64,000 nucleotides of DNA. Source: Mycolicibacter heraklionensis. GTDB taxonomy: Bacteria; Actinomycetota; Actinomycetes; Mycobacteriales; Mycobacteriaceae. The position numbers and the translations under genes are program-made. This document shows positions 63,869 to 64,000 of the stretch, piece after piece. Below the pieces are notes generated by a model. It did not search any database. It was not told where the DNA came from and saw nothing but the letters and a program-made list of their open reading frames with translations. The stretch spans positions 62,001 to 126,000 of the forward strand of contig NZ_LDPO01000016.1 of the NCBI RefSeq assembly GCF_001021505.1, given 5' to 3'. Within the stretch, counting starts at the first letter, position 1. Every line of letters begins with the position of its first letter.

Positions 63869-64000
63869 GTGGACGCCGACGAATCAGAATCCGTGAGCGA
63901 GCTGGTTGACCAGTTGCCCGTGTCGTACCGGACCGCACTGCAGCTGCAGGCGTCGGGCATGTCTCACGACGCGATCGCCGAGTGCCTCCGTATCCACCCC
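63869..64000 (+). CDS. Sigma-70 region 4-like protein (3' end outside window)
   Basis: The first 44 residues from a GTG at 63869 run to the window edge: SELVDQLPVSYRTALQLQASGMSHDAIAECLRIHP. This is the start of a sigma-70 region 4-type helix-turn-helix. Divergent from the LuxR gene. Whether it is a full sigma factor or a small DNA-binding protein cannot be told here. Confidence 0.65.
   Translation, partial: MDADESESVSELVDQLPVSYRTALQLQASGMSHDAIAECLRIHP

Noticed and set aside
1..64000. CRISPR arrays, tRNA or rRNA genes, insertion sequences, prophage or integrase genes
   Set aside because: None was seen. No regular spacer-repeat array, transposase motif or RNA gene signature was recognised by eye.

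Overview
The window is high-GC actinobacterial DNA from a mycobacterium. Gene content and order follow, in mirror image, the M. tuberculosis block Rv0261c to Rv0223c: narK3, nnaR, nirBD, acr2/hsp20, sdh1, Rv0245, fadE5, fadA2, fabG4, htdX, Rv0238, lpqI, Rv0236A, aftD, gabD1, php, Rv0228-Rv0223c. The comparison is from memory of that genome, not a computed alignment. Rv1428c-fadD12-like genes and an NAT-type gene follow on the right. No tRNA, rRNA, IS element or CRISPR array was seen. No gene-free stretch exceeds about 250 bp.

Region 1 (1-8.3 kb) handles nitrate/nitrite assimilation. It holds two NarK transporters, a sirohydrochlorin chelatase, the HemD-winged-helix regulator NnaR, and siroheme nitrite reductase NirBD. 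A narK-nnaR tandem duplication has left a free-standing NnaR DNA-binding domain. Region 2 (8.3-12.9 kb) is an Hsp20 gene with a HAIR-like operator, then the four-gene Sdh1 succinate dehydrogenase operon behind a CRP-like palindrome.

Region 3 (12.9-24.3 kb) has an aldo/keto reductase, an inositol-phosphatase-like enzyme, two small flavin/F420-type proteins, and the lipid genes fadE5, fadA2, fabG4 and htdX. It also has a frameshifted GlxA-type regulator beside a DJ-1/PfpI gene. Region 4 (24.3-33.6 kb) has two secreted proteins (GjpA-like and PE-PPE-domain), a TetR regulator, LpqI, and Rv0236A-AftD. The palindrome TTAC-N6-GTAA lies upstream of fadE5, between fadA2 and fabG4, and upstream of the Rv0238-like tetR, suggesting one regulon.

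Region 5 (33.6-44.1 kb) is more variable: gabD1, a MarR-controlled set of flavin enzymes, Php, and two tandem TetR/DUF2236 modules. Region 6 (44.1-52.3 kb) holds conserved envelope-type genes (acyltransferase, DUF3068 protein, polytopic membrane protein, glycosyltransferase, methyltransferase) interrupted by a DCC-family protein and an amidase.

Region 7 (52.3-64 kb) has an aldehyde dehydrogenase and a divergent NAT/acyltransferase pair, each with a perfect match to the KstR consensus TnnAACnnGTTnnA, which points to sterol-linked regulation. It also has a second FadE5-like enzyme, a secreted serine protease, FadD12-like ligase, a large ATPase-LuxR regulator, and the start of a sigma-region-4-like gene cut by the window edge.
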